DNA from: Chrysiogenia bacterium
Lineage (GTDB): Bacteria > JAGRBM01
DNA length: 16,754 bases
Direction of reading: 5' to 3'
Assembly (NCBI GenBank): GCA_020434085.1
Contig: JAGRBM010000059.1
Coordinates: 1-16,754, forward strand
Position 1 is the stretch's first letter; every line of letters begins with the position of its first letter. The notes under the pieces were generated by a model, which was not told where the DNA came from, did not search any database, and was given only the letters and a program-made list of their open reading frames with translations. The position numbers and the translations under genes were made by a program. This document shows, piece after piece, positions 1 through 7,443 of this stretch.

Positions 1-273
1 GCAGACCTCCAGGTCGGCGGTCAGTTTCTTGACGAAACAGGCCAGCCGCTCCCCGGGATTGGCCCCCCGGCGCTCCAAGAGCATCCGCTCCATGGCGGTG
101 GGGGGCTTGAGGTATTCGGCCCCCGCGCCCGGCCGAAACCGGCAGGTCCCGCAGATCCCCTGGCAGCAACCCCACTCGACCCCGGCATACTTTGCCCTGC
201 CCAGCGCGTCGGGGAGCGCCGAGCCCAATGGGGCGTCAATGGACGAGTGATCCGGGAAGGTGATTCGCGGCAT
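1..273 (-). CDS. [2Fe-2S] ferredoxin domain protein (partial, C-terminal end beyond left edge)
   Basis: Reading the minus strand from the ATG at 273 gives 91 uninterrupted codons to the window edge, so the C-terminus is missing. The translation has the plant-type [2Fe-2S] cluster pattern: Cys36, Cys41 and Cys44 in GCCQGICGTC (C-x4-C-x2-C) and a fourth Cys at 79 in RLACFV. Such proteins carry single electrons, either alone or as the ferredoxin domain of a reductase or oxygenase component; the missing end prevents a choice. The start leaves only 22 bp to the divergent gene at 296. I see no clear Shine-Dalgarno upstream (CCCCCCACC precedes the ATG), so the start is probable but not certain. The family call is firm because all four ligands and the Gly/Thr between them are present. 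The partner reductase is unknown. Confidence 0.8.
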   Translation of the reverse strand, partial: MPRITFPDHSSIDAPLGSALPDALGRAKYAGVEWGCCQGICGTCRFRPGAGAEYLKPPTAMERMLLERRGANPGERLACFVKKLTADLEVC

Positions 274-295
274 GGTGGGGGGTAGTGTTGCTTGA

Positions 296-934
296 ATGGA
301 ATCAAAGAAAAAGCTCACCACTTTGGTTGGTTTTCTGGGTCTACTCATATTGCTCGTCGATTCCGGCTGCAACCGTGAATCGGCATGGTCCCAGCAAATG
401 GTGCACTTGATGCCAGATGCGGAACTTAGCGTTCAGAAAGCGCACTTTATCGAGAATGGCTATGAATTCGAAAGCGCTTTGCCTGACGGAATCGAAACGA
501 TCCGATTTTTCAGCTTCCCTAGTGTTGCTCCCGCACGTAGCGTGTTTGAACTGCGCAGGAGCAAGTCGGGAGCCGAGTACCGATGGGCAGTGGTCAAATA
601 CGAATACGTGGAGCACACGCTTGCATTCCCAGAACTCTCAGCAAGCCCCTGGAAGAAGGATCGCGCGGTGGGCCCTTCAATCGAGCGTCTTAAGAGTCTG
701 TTTGATGGCGAAGAAGCAAAACGATGTGTCATGAGCGGTTTGTTGCATGATGGAATCGCATATTATCTGGAGTACGAGTCTGCCGAAGGTCGGAAAGTAA
801 TGATGCTCAGTACGCCGAATCAGCGATGTGCAATCGAGACAGAGTTCGGTCGACTGCATTCCAGACTTTGGCGATTAAGCGGATATGCAGGCGATCCGGT
901 CGACTTGGTAGCAACGCACAAATGGAACCCATGA
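296..934 (+). CDS. Hypothetical lipoprotein-like exported protein, lower GC than neighbours
   Basis: I do not recognise this 212-residue protein. Its N-terminus looks like a secretion signal: three lysines at 4-6, a hydrophobic stretch at about 7-21, then VDSGC with Cys25. The Cys could be a lipidation site, but Asp at -3 makes the lipobox non-canonical, so an ordinary signal or membrane anchor is also possible. The rest is soluble, mixed alpha/beta in character and without a motif I can name. Base composition is clearly lower in GC than the flanks: three 60-nt lines I counted here have 26, 32 and 31 G+C, against 44 in a sampled line of the next gene. This suggests acquired DNA or an orphan gene. 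The stop codon overlaps the next start (ATGA, 931-934), so it may be translationally coupled to thiE. The ATG at 296 is chosen because later Met codons would lose the signal. Confidence 0.6.
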   Translation: MESKKKLTTLVGFLGLLILLVDSGCNRESAWSQQMVHLMPDAELSVQKAHFIENGYEFESALPDGIETIRFFSFPSVAPARSVFELRRSKSGAEYRWAVVKYEYVEHTLAFPELSASPWKKDRAVGPSIERLKSLFDGEEAKRCVMSGLLHDGIAYYLEYESAEGRKVMMLSTPNQRCAIETEFGRLHSRLWRLSGYAGDPVDLVATHKWNP

Positions 935-1557
935 CCCTACCCCCCGGCCTCTACGCCATCCTCGACCCCGATCAGTGCGGGGGGCGCGAGCCGCTCGCCT
1001 ACGCGCGTGCGCTCATTGAAGCGGGCGCGTCCATCCTGCAGCTTCGCGACAAGAACTACCGGGCGGGCAGAGCGCTGGAACTGGCGAGTGCGCTCGCACC
1101 GATGTGCGCGGAGGCAGGGGTGCTCTTTGTGGTGAACGACCGCATCGACGTGGCGCTTCTCTCGGGGGCGCCGGCGGTGCACCTGGGGCCCGACGATATC
1201 CCGCTCGAGCTGGCGGCGGAGCGCCTGGGCCCGGGCGTCCTTCTCGGGCGATCGACCAACCAGCTCGAAGAGGCGGTTGCCGCAGCAGAGGCGGGCGCCG
1301 ACTACGTGGCCTTCGGGCCCATGTTCCCCACAGATTCCAAGACCCACTCGCGCATGCGTGACCGACGCTCGCTCGAAGACCTGAAGGCCATCTGCCAGGC
1401 CGTGCGCTGCCCCGTCTATGCCATCGGCGGCATCACCGCAGCGAACGCTCCCGAAATTGCCGCCGCCGGGGCGGCGGGGATCGCCGTGATCGGCGCGCTG
1501 GCTGCCAGCAAGGACCTGCGCGCCACCTGCGCGGCGCTGTCCGCGCCCTGGCGCTGA
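931..1557 (+). CDS. thiE: Thiamine-phosphate synthase (ThiE)
   Basis: This enzyme joins HMP pyrimidine diphosphate to thiazole phosphate carboxylate, giving thiamine monophosphate in the cytoplasm. The 208-residue protein is the usual family length and has the expected TIM-barrel motifs in order: QLRDK (37-41), VNDR (68-71), VHLGPDD (83-89; family members commonly have Gln where Pro87 is), GRST (106-109), GADYVAFGPMFPT (122-134), and PVYAIGGI near 162-169. A longer reading from 826 exists but adds residues unlike the family and lies inside the upstream gene. ATG 931 is preferred because it forms a 4-nt ATGA overlap with the upstream stop; ATG 922 would add three residues. No other thiamine gene is in the window. 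Coupling to an unrelated low-GC gene is odd and may be an accident of insertion. Confidence 0.93.
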   Translation: MTLPPGLYAILDPDQCGGREPLAYARALIEAGASILQLRDKNYRAGRALELASALAPMCAEAGVLFVVNDRIDVALLSGAPAVHLGPDDIPLELAAERLGPGVLLGRSTNQLEEAVAAAEAGADYVAFGPMFPTDSKTHSRMRDRRSLEDLKAICQAVRCPVYAIGGITAANAPEIAAAGAAGIAVIGALAASKDLRATCAALSAPWR

Positions 1558-1606
1558 GGGTGCCAATCCCCAGCAAGTCCCTAGTGATTTCGTTGACTTC
1601 CCACCG

Positions 1607-1659
1607 GCGCAGGGATAACAAAGCCCGGGCGCAGGGCCCGGTTTCTTGCCCGCCTGCGC
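1607..1659 (+). promoter_or_regulatory. Structured leader region upstream of cysC
   Basis: The 160-bp gap between thiE and cysC holds nested complementary segments. GCGCAGG occurs twice (1607-1613 and 1629-1635), and both copies are complementary to CCTGCGC at 1653-1659. The first copy can form a 7-bp stem enclosing the 1625-1641 hairpin; the second can pair only if that hairpin opens. A TTGACT at 1593-1598 with GATAAC at 1614-1619 (15-bp spacer) is a weak promoter candidate. I do not recognise a known riboswitch class. GC-rich DNA makes short complementary runs common, so chance is a real alternative. Confidence 0.35.
1625..1647 (+). terminator. Possible rho-independent terminator after thiE (or attenuator before cysC)
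   Basis: CCGGGC (1625-1630) and GCCCGG (1636-1641) form a perfect 6-bp stem with a 5-nt loop, followed by TTTCTT (1642-1647). AAA upstream can pair with the TTT across a 2-nt bulge. It lies 68 bp after the thiE stop and 71 bp before cysC, so it could end the thiE transcript or act as an attenuator for the sulfur operon. Confidence 0.45.
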
Positions 1660-1717
1660 GGACTTTCGCGGCGCCTGGGGCCAAACCCAGAGCGTGGCAG
1701 TAGGGATTTAGCAACGC

Positions 1718-2278
1718 ATGGAACACAAGGGCTGCACGCTCTGGTTTACCGGCCTCTCGGGCTCGGGCAAGTCGACCATTTCCCATGAAGTCGAAAAGCG
1801 CCTGCGCGCGCTGGGGATGAAGGTCGAGGTGCTCGACGGCGATGTCGTGCGCACCCACCTTTCCAAGGGTCTGGGATTTTCCAAGGAAGACCGCGACATC
1901 AACATCCGTCGCATCGGCTGGCTCTGCGAAGTGCTCACCCGCAACAACGTGGTGGCCATTGCCGCGGCGATCAGCCCCTACCGCGCCATTCGCGAGGAAG
2001 TGCGCTCCATGGTCGGCGAGGGATTTATGGAGATCCACGTCGCCGCGCCGGTCGAGACCTGCGAGGAGCGCGACGTGAAGGGGCTCTACAAGAAGGCCCG
2101 CGCCGGCGAGATCCCCAACTTCACCGGGGTGAGCGATCCCTATGAGCCGCCTACCAATGCCGAAGTGACCTGCGAGACCCACAACGAAACCCTCGAAGAG
2201 AGCGTGCAGAAAGTTCTCGACGGGATGAAGCGCGCCGGCGTGCTGGGCGACGACGGCAAACCCGTCGTTGTTTCCTGA
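1718..2278 (+). CDS. cysC: Adenylylsulfate (APS) kinase
   Basis: APS kinase phosphorylates adenylylsulfate at the 3' position with ATP to give PAPS, the sulfate donor for sulfotransfer and the substrate of PAPS reductases. The 186-residue protein is a typical stand-alone CysC: Walker A GLSGSGKS (12-19), LDGD (39-42), GLGFSKEDRDINIRRIG (51-67), ISPYR with Ser86 at the place of the phospho-Ser known in E. coli CysC, and the RDVKGLYKKAR (118-128) and FTGVSDPYEPP (135-145) blocks. It is the first gene of a close series with aprA-like (9-bp gap), aprB-like and cysteine synthase. Having both a kinase and a reductase for APS implies a branch point: PAPS for sulfation, APS for reduction. AGGG at 1702-1705 is a weak, rather distant ribosome site. 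No CysN fusion is present. Confidence 0.95.
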   Translation: MEHKGCTLWFTGLSGSGKSTISHEVEKRLRALGMKVEVLDGDVVRTHLSKGLGFSKEDRDINIRRIGWLCEVLTRNNVVAIAAAISPYRAIREEVRSMVGEGFMEIHVAAPVETCEERDVKGLYKKARAGEIPNFTGVSDPYEPPTNAEVTCETHNETLEESVQKVLDGMKRAGVLGDDGKPVVVS

Positions 2279-2287
2279 GGAGCAAGC

Positions 2288-4045
2288 GTGGCAGGCCAGC
2301 CCACAACCGCCAGCGGCGAAGTCGAGCGTATCGACACCGACGTGCTCATCGTGGGCGGCGGTGCTGGCGGTTGCTTCACGGCCGCGCGCCTTCGCGCGCA
2401 GGCCCCCGAGCTGCGCGTCACCATTCTCGAGAAGGCCCACGTCATCCGCTCGGGCTGCCTGGCGGGCGGGATCAGCTCGATCAACGCCTACATCACCAAG
2501 GGCAACACGCCCGAGAGTTTTCTCAAATACGTTCGCAAGGACTCCCACGACCTGGTGCGTGATGACCTCGTGTATTCCATCGCGCAGCGCCTCAATGAGC
2601 AGGTCGAGTTCGTCGAGCAGTGGGGCCTGCCGCTCGTCAAGGACGAGAACGGTGAGAACGTCCCGCGCGGGCGCGGCTCGATCAAGATCCGCGGCGAGCG
2701 CATCAAGCCCATTCTCGCCCGCGCGGCCGAGGAGTCGGGCGCGCAGATCATCAACCGCGTGGTGGCGACGAACTTCCTTGTCGACGATGGTCGCGTGGTC
2801 GGCGTCACGGGCTTTGGCGTGCGCGACGGAAAGCTCTACGCCATCACGGCAAAGGCCGTCATCTGCGCCACCGGCGGGGCGAGTGGAATCTACCGCTCCA
2901 CCTCGAGTGGTCTGGGGCGTCACAAGGTCTGGTACTCGCCGTTTAACGCGGGTGCGGGCTATGCCATGGGCCTTCGCGCCGGAGCGGAAATGACGACCTT
3001 CGAATTTCGCTTCATCGCGCTGCGGGTAAAAGACTTCCTGGCGCCCACGGGCGTGCTCGCCCAGGGTCTCGGCGCCAAGCAGGTGAATGCCCGCGGTGAG
3101 AACTATCTGGAGAAATACCACTCGCACCTGAGCGGCGGAAAGCCGACCACGGCCGAGCGCCTGCAGGCCACCATCGAAGAACACCGCGCCGGTCGCGGCC
3201 CCTGCTACATGGACACCTCGAAGTTCAGCGCCGAAGACCTCAAGTTCATGAAGGTCTCCTACCTGGACATGGTGCCCTCGGTGCTGTGCATGTGGGGCGA
3301 TCGCAAGCTCGATCCCTCGAAGAATTCGATCGAGATCACCGGCAGTGAGCCCTACGTGCAAGGCGGCCACGGCGAGGCCGGTTACTGGATCGATATCGAG
3401 CGCCGCACGACCCTGCCGGGCCTGTGGGCCATCGGCGACGTTGCCGGAGGCGCGCCCAAGAAATATGCCTCCGGCGCATGGGCCGAGGGGCAGATGGCCA
3501 TCGAGTCGATCCTCAAGGAAGCGCCCTCGTGGAAGGATCGCGCCGCGGCCGACGACAAGGCGCTCGGCGCCCAGATCGAAGCCGAGAAAACCCGCGTCTT
3601 TGCACCGCTCGGCCGCCGCGAGAGCGCGGGCGGCAAGGGCTGGGAATTCGCCGCGCCGCAGGAACTCGAAGAGAGCCTGCAGAAGCTCATGGACGAATAC
3701 GCCGGCGGGATCTCGGTGCAGTACGAGACCAATGAAGAGAAACTGCAGATCGCGCGCGCAGGATTGCTGGAGCTCGAAGATCATCTCGATCGCCTGAGCG
3801 CGGGCAACCTGCACGAGCTCATGCTCGCCCACGAGATGGTCGACCGCGTGCTGGTGGCACGGGTGCTCGTCGAGCACATGCTCCACCGCAAGGAGACGCG
3901 CTGGCCGTGCTATCACACGCGCCTGGATCACCCCGCGCGCGACGATGCCAACTGGCGCAAGTTCATCAACTCACGATACGATGTTGGTACCGGCGAGATT
4001 CACCTGCGCGAAGTCCCCTATGAGGACTTCGCGGTCAAGGCCTAG
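2288..4045 (+). CDS. aprA: Adenylylsulfate reductase alpha-like flavoprotein subunit (AprA family)
   Basis: AprA with AprB reduces APS to sulfite and AMP at an FAD site. The 585-residue protein has the FAD Rossmann motif VGGGAGG (22-28), SGCLAGGISSINAY with Asn66 (55-68), ATGGASGIY (194-202), WYSPFNAG with Trp215, FRFIALRVKD with Arg246, GGHGEAGYW with His361, and a second FAD motif GLWAIGDVAGGAPKKYASG. The C-terminus retains the AprA-type block around KETRWPCYHTR. By motif position, Asn66, Trp215, Arg246 and His361 correspond to active-site residues described in dissimilatory AprA; this mapping is by eye. It is shorter than dissimilatory enzymes (about 610-660 residues). GTG 2288 is chosen because GAGGAG at 2277-2282 overlaps the cysC stop. 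The neighbours (cysC, cysteine synthase) and the absence of qmo genes suggest assimilation. A fumarate reductase or aspartate oxidase is less likely given the AprB partner. Confidence 0.88.
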   Translation: MAGQPTTASGEVERIDTDVLIVGGGAGGCFTAARLRAQAPELRVTILEKAHVIRSGCLAGGISSINAYITKGNTPESFLKYVRKDSHDLVRDDLVYSIAQRLNEQVEFVEQWGLPLVKDENGENVPRGRGSIKIRGERIKPILARAAEESGAQIINRVVATNFLVDDGRVVGVTGFGVRDGKLYAITAKAVICATGGASGIYRSTSSGLGRHKVWYSPFNAGAGYAMGLRAGAEMTTFEFRFIALRVKDFLAPTGVLAQGLGAKQVNARGENYLEKYHSHLSGGKPTTAERLQATIEEHRAGRGPCYMDTSKFSAEDLKFMKVSYLDMVPSVLCMWGDRKLDPSKNSIEITGSEPYVQGGHGEAGYWIDIERRTTLPGLWAIGDVAGGAPKKYASGAWAEGQMAIESILKEAPSWKDRAAADDKALGAQIEAEKTRVFAPLGRRESAGGKGWEFAAPQELEESLQKLMDEYAGGISVQYETNEEKLQIARAGLLELEDHLDRLSAGNLHELMLAHEMVDRVLVARVLVEHMLHRKETRWPCYHTRLDHPARDDANWRKFINSRYDVGTGEIHLREVPYEDFAVKA

Positions 4046-4048
4046 CGG

Positions 4049-4056
4049 AAAGGAGG
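4049..4056 (+). promoter_or_regulatory. Strong Shine-Dalgarno fixing the aprB start
   Basis: AAAGGAGG lies 5 nt before ATG 4062. It decides for this start over a reading open from 3945, which would overlap aprA by about 100 bp and add residues foreign to the family. It is one of the strongest ribosome sites in the window and follows directly on the aprA stop. Confidence 0.8.
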
Positions 4057-4061
4057 CGGCG

Positions 4062-4418
4062 ATGAGCATTTTTGTCAATGAAGACATCTGCAACGGTTGC
4101 GGCACTGCCGAAGAACCCTTCTGCGTGATGACCTGCCCGGGCGATCTCATGTTCATGAAGGACAACGGGAAAGCCGACATCTGCACGCTGGCCGACTGCT
4201 GGGACTGCGCGGTGTGCGTGAAGTATTGCCCGGTCGGTGCGATCGAGCTGCGCCTGCCGCGTGAGATCTCCCAGGCGGGGACTTCGCTGGTGGCGCGCGC
4301 GATGAAGTCGAAGACCCGCTGGACCCTGAGTCTTGGGGAAGGCGGCACCGAGCAGCTCGACATTCCCATCCAGGACACCAACGACCCGGACATCAAGGTC
4401 ACCGAAGCCGACGAGTAG
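4062..4418 (+). CDS. aprB: Adenylylsulfate reductase beta-like subunit, two [4Fe-4S] clusters (AprB family)
   Basis: AprB passes electrons through two [4Fe-4S] clusters to the FAD of AprA. The 118-residue product has an AprB-style first cluster motif, CNGC-x7-C-x3-CP (FCVMTCPGDLMF), and a second, CWDCAVCVKYCP, followed by GAIELR. After the ferredoxin domain comes a beta segment (TRWTLSLGEGG), like the AprB tail that packs on AprA, then a short acidic C-terminus. The tail is shorter than in dissimilatory AprB (roughly 145-170 residues), which suggests a reduced wrap-around arm. It sits 16 bp after aprA and 12 bp before cysteine synthase. The electron donor is unknown; the ferredoxin at the left edge is a speculative candidate only. 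Confidence 0.87.
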   Translation: MSIFVNEDICNGCGTAEEPFCVMTCPGDLMFMKDNGKADICTLADCWDCAVCVKYCPVGAIELRLPREISQAGTSLVARAMKSKTRWTLSLGEGGTEQLDIPIQDTNDPDIKVTEADE

Positions 4419-4430
4419 AGGAACCCTCCC

Positions 4431-5369
<939 letters not shown>

Positions 5370-5378
5370 GCTGCGGGT

Positions 5379-5407
5379 TTCGTCTCTGCGGGTGGGCGCG
5401 CTAGAAT
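5379..5407 (+). promoter_or_regulatory. Candidate promoter for the PhnP-like gene
   Basis: TAGAAT at 5402-5407 matches the sigma-70 -10 box at five of six positions. The -35 place with a 17-bp spacer (TTCGTC, 5379-5384) is poor. Initiation 6-8 nt downstream would fall at about 5413-5415, only 2-4 nt before ATG 5417, and no Shine-Dalgarno is visible, so the transcript may be leaderless or nearly so. Confidence 0.4.
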
Positions 5408-5416
5408 CCTGTTCCG

Positions 5417-6199
5417 ATGTCTGAACCTCTACCCATCGAAGTGACCATCCTGGGATGCGGCACCTCCACCGGCGTGCCGGTGCTCGGGTGCACGTGTGCC
5501 GTTTGCACTTCCGATGACCCGCGCAACAAGCGCACGCGGGTTTCCTGCCTTGTCGAAGTAAGCGGCAAGCGCATCCTGATCGACACGCCGCCCGATCTTC
5601 GAGGGCAGGCCCTTCGCGAGGGATTCAAGACAGTCGACGCCATTTTGTTCACCCACGCCCATGCCGATCATGTGCACGGCATCGATGACACGCGGCTCTT
5701 CAACTACAACAACGGCTATCGCGAGATCCCGGCCTTCGCTTCGCCGGAGACGGCGGAGAATCTGCTCGCGCGCTTCGGCTATGCCTTCGGGCTTTCGAGC
5801 TATCCGGGCTCGCCCAAGCTGCACATGACCGGGGTGCAAGAGAGCTTCACCGTCGGCGGGGTAAAGATTGAACCGGTGCCCGTGCCGCACGGCCCGGCCG
5901 GGACTGTCTACGGATTCCGCATCGGGGATTTTGCCTACATCACCGACTGCAATGACGTTCCGGCTGAAGCCATTGAAAAGCTGCGCGGGCTCGAGGCGCT
6001 GGTGCTCGACTGCCTGAGGCAGGAGCCCCACCCCACGCACCTGCACCTGGAGCGCTCGGTGGAGCTGGCCCGGCTGATCGGTGCGCGCCGCACTGTCTTT
6101 ACACACATTTCCCACGATCTGGGCTACGCTGACGGACCCAAGCTGCTGCCTGAAGGAATGGAATTCGCTTATGACGGCCTCCGCATCGAAATCGAGTAG
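5417..6199 (+). CDS. PhnP-like metallo-beta-lactamase-fold hydrolase
   Basis: The 260-residue protein belongs to the metallo-beta-lactamase superfamily, nearest in motifs to PhnP-type phosphodiesterases. It has the N-terminal signature GCGTSTGVPVLGCTCAVC (13-30), with Cys residues like those binding a structural metal in PhnP, then DPRNKRTR, LIDTPPDLR, and the catalytic metal motif THAHADH (His80, His82, Asp84, His85). It ends with PHPTHLHLERSVELA and FTHISHDLGY. PhnP itself hydrolyses cyclic ribosyl phosphates in phosphonate breakdown, but no phn genes are near, so the substrate here is unknown. Paralogues near lipoate or nucleotide genes are common. The start is 47 bp after cysteine synthase, and the 3' end overlaps alanine dehydrogenase by 29 nt. 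Confidence 0.85.
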   Translation: MSEPLPIEVTILGCGTSTGVPVLGCTCAVCTSDDPRNKRTRVSCLVEVSGKRILIDTPPDLRGQALREGFKTVDAILFTHAHADHVHGIDDTRLFNYNNGYREIPAFASPETAENLLARFGYAFGLSSYPGSPKLHMTGVQESFTVGGVKIEPVPVPHGPAGTVYGFRIGDFAYITDCNDVPAEAIEKLRGLEALVLDCLRQEPHPTHLHLERSVELARLIGARRTVFTHISHDLGYADGPKLLPEGMEFAYDGLRIEIE

Positions 6200-7313
6200 T
6201 CGCAAGCCGAAGATTCGAATCGGCATTCCAAAAGAAGTGAAGATCCACGAAGGCCGCGTTGGTTTAACGCCCGAAGGCGCCGCGCGGCTCGTGCGTGCCG
6301 GCGCCGAGGTGCGCGTCCAGAAGGGCGCGGGCGTCATCAGCGGTTACCCCGATGCCGAATATCGGAAAGCCGGCGCAAAAATCGCGAGTCTTGCCGAAAC
6401 CTGGGGCAAGTCGGACCTGATTGTGAAGATCAAGGAACTCACTCCGCCGGAGTTCAGGCACCTTCGCAGGGGGATGACGCTGTTCTCTTACCTGCACCTT
6501 GCGCCCGATCCGGCCTTCACCAAGGCGCTGCTCGAAAAGCAGGTGCTGGCCATCGACTACGAACATGTGGAGATGAAAAACGGCGCGACGCCCCTGCTCA
6601 AGCCCATGAGTGATGTGGCCGGTCACCTGGCCATCACGCTGGGTTCCTACTATCTGGCCACGCACCCGCAGGGCGCCGGGCTGTTGCTCGGCGGTTTGAG
6701 CGGAATTCATTCGGGCGAAGTCGTCGTCGTGGGCGCCGGCACCGTGGGACTCGCCTCCGCCCGCCAGGCGCTGGGGATTGAGGCCAACGTCACGGTTCTC
6801 GACATCTCGGCGGCAGCGCTCAAGCGCGCGCGCAAGGAACTGGGCCCCCGGGCAAAGCTCGTTCGCAGTACCCCGGCGGCGCTGAAAAAGGCAGTGGCCT
6901 CGGCCGATCTGCTCGTCGGCGCGGTTTACAGCCGGGGCGAGCGGGCGCCCAAGGTCATCAGCGTGGACATGATCAGGAGCATGAAGAAAGGCTCCCTGGT
7001 CATGGACGTTGCGATCGATCAGGGCGGCTGCATCGCCACCTCGCGCCCGACCAATCATGAAGAGCCCCTGTTCGTGAAGCATGGTGTTTTGCACTACTGT
7101 GTGCCCAACATGCCAGGCACAGTGCCCCAGACATCGACTTCGGCAATCACCAGTGTGACGCTGCCCTATGTCGAGCGGATGGTGAAATTGGGGGTCGAGG
7201 GGGCGCTCCGGCGATACCCGGAACTGACCCGCGCGGTCGATACCCGCGACGGGCAGATCATCCATGAAGGGGTGCGCAAGTCGCTTCCAGCACTTGCCCG
7301 GCGATACGGCTGA
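6171..7313 (+). CDS. ald: Alanine dehydrogenase
   Basis: This cytoplasmic NAD-dependent enzyme interconverts L-alanine with pyruvate and ammonia. The 380-residue product has RIGIPKEVKIHEGRVGLTP (16-34), the KIKEL block with catalytic Lys88, YLHLA with His109, the Rossmann motif VGAGTVG (187-193) with Asp211 at the end of the second strand, MDVAIDQGGCIATSRPT with Asp283, and NMPGTVPQTST. These match the Ald/PntAA fold, and the length is that of Ald (about 370), not of transhydrogenase. ATG 6171 lies within the end of the preceding gene; GGA/GGAA at 6155-6163 may be the ribosome site. A longer in-frame reading from 6081 has an N-terminus unlike the family. The first 13 residues are Ser/Lys-rich and extra to the fold. 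The overlap suggests co-expression with the PhnP-like hydrolase, though no functional link is evident. Confidence 0.93.
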   Translation: MTASASKSSSRKPKIRIGIPKEVKIHEGRVGLTPEGAARLVRAGAEVRVQKGAGVISGYPDAEYRKAGAKIASLAETWGKSDLIVKIKELTPPEFRHLRRGMTLFSYLHLAPDPAFTKALLEKQVLAIDYEHVEMKNGATPLLKPMSDVAGHLAITLGSYYLATHPQGAGLLLGGLSGIHSGEVVVVGAGTVGLASARQALGIEANVTVLDISAAALKRARKELGPRAKLVRSTPAALKKAVASADLLVGAVYSRGERAPKVISVDMIRSMKKGSLVMDVAIDQGGCIATSRPTNHEEPLFVKHGVLHYCVPNMPGTVPQTSTSAITSVTLPYVERMVKLGVEGALRRYPELTRAVDTRDGQIIHEGVRKSLPALARRYG

Positions 7314-7344
7314 TCGGCCCGGCCAGGAGAAGCGCCGCCGGCAG

Positions 7345-7373
7345 TTGACAACGTGCGGTGCGTTTCGTAACTT
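7345..7373 (+). promoter_or_regulatory. Candidate sigma-70 promoter for the receiver/coiled-coil gene
   Basis: A perfect -35 box TTGACA (7345-7350) is followed, after 17 bp, by TAACTT (7368-7373), a weak -10 box with three of six matches. It lies in the 130-bp gap after ald and leaves about 65 nt of leader. No clear terminator for ald is visible in the gap. Confidence 0.45.
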
Positions 7374-7443
7374 AACGACCTGAAATTCCTGAAGAAATCC
7401 GTGCTACTGCCCCGGCGGAGCGCGTCAACATGAAGGGTTCGGG

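Noticed and set aside
826-930. Longer N-terminus for ThiE from ATG 826
   Set aside because: The added residues are inside the upstream gene, unlike any ThiE, and the ATGA overlap at 931 is a better start.
1433-3931. An 832-codon open frame on the minus strand
   Set aside because: It lies antisense to cysC and aprA, reads as a His/Arg/Ala-rich shadow without motifs, and such long antisense frames are common in GC-rich genes. The plus-strand genes have complete active sites.
2288-4045. Fumarate reductase or L-aspartate oxidase as identity of the flavoprotein
   Set aside because: The C-terminal KETRWP block, the GGHGEAGYW motif and the AprB-type partner fit AprA better.
5417-6199. Calling the MBL-fold protein a true PhnP of phosphonate breakdown
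   Set aside because: No phn genes are nearby; only the family resemblance is supported.
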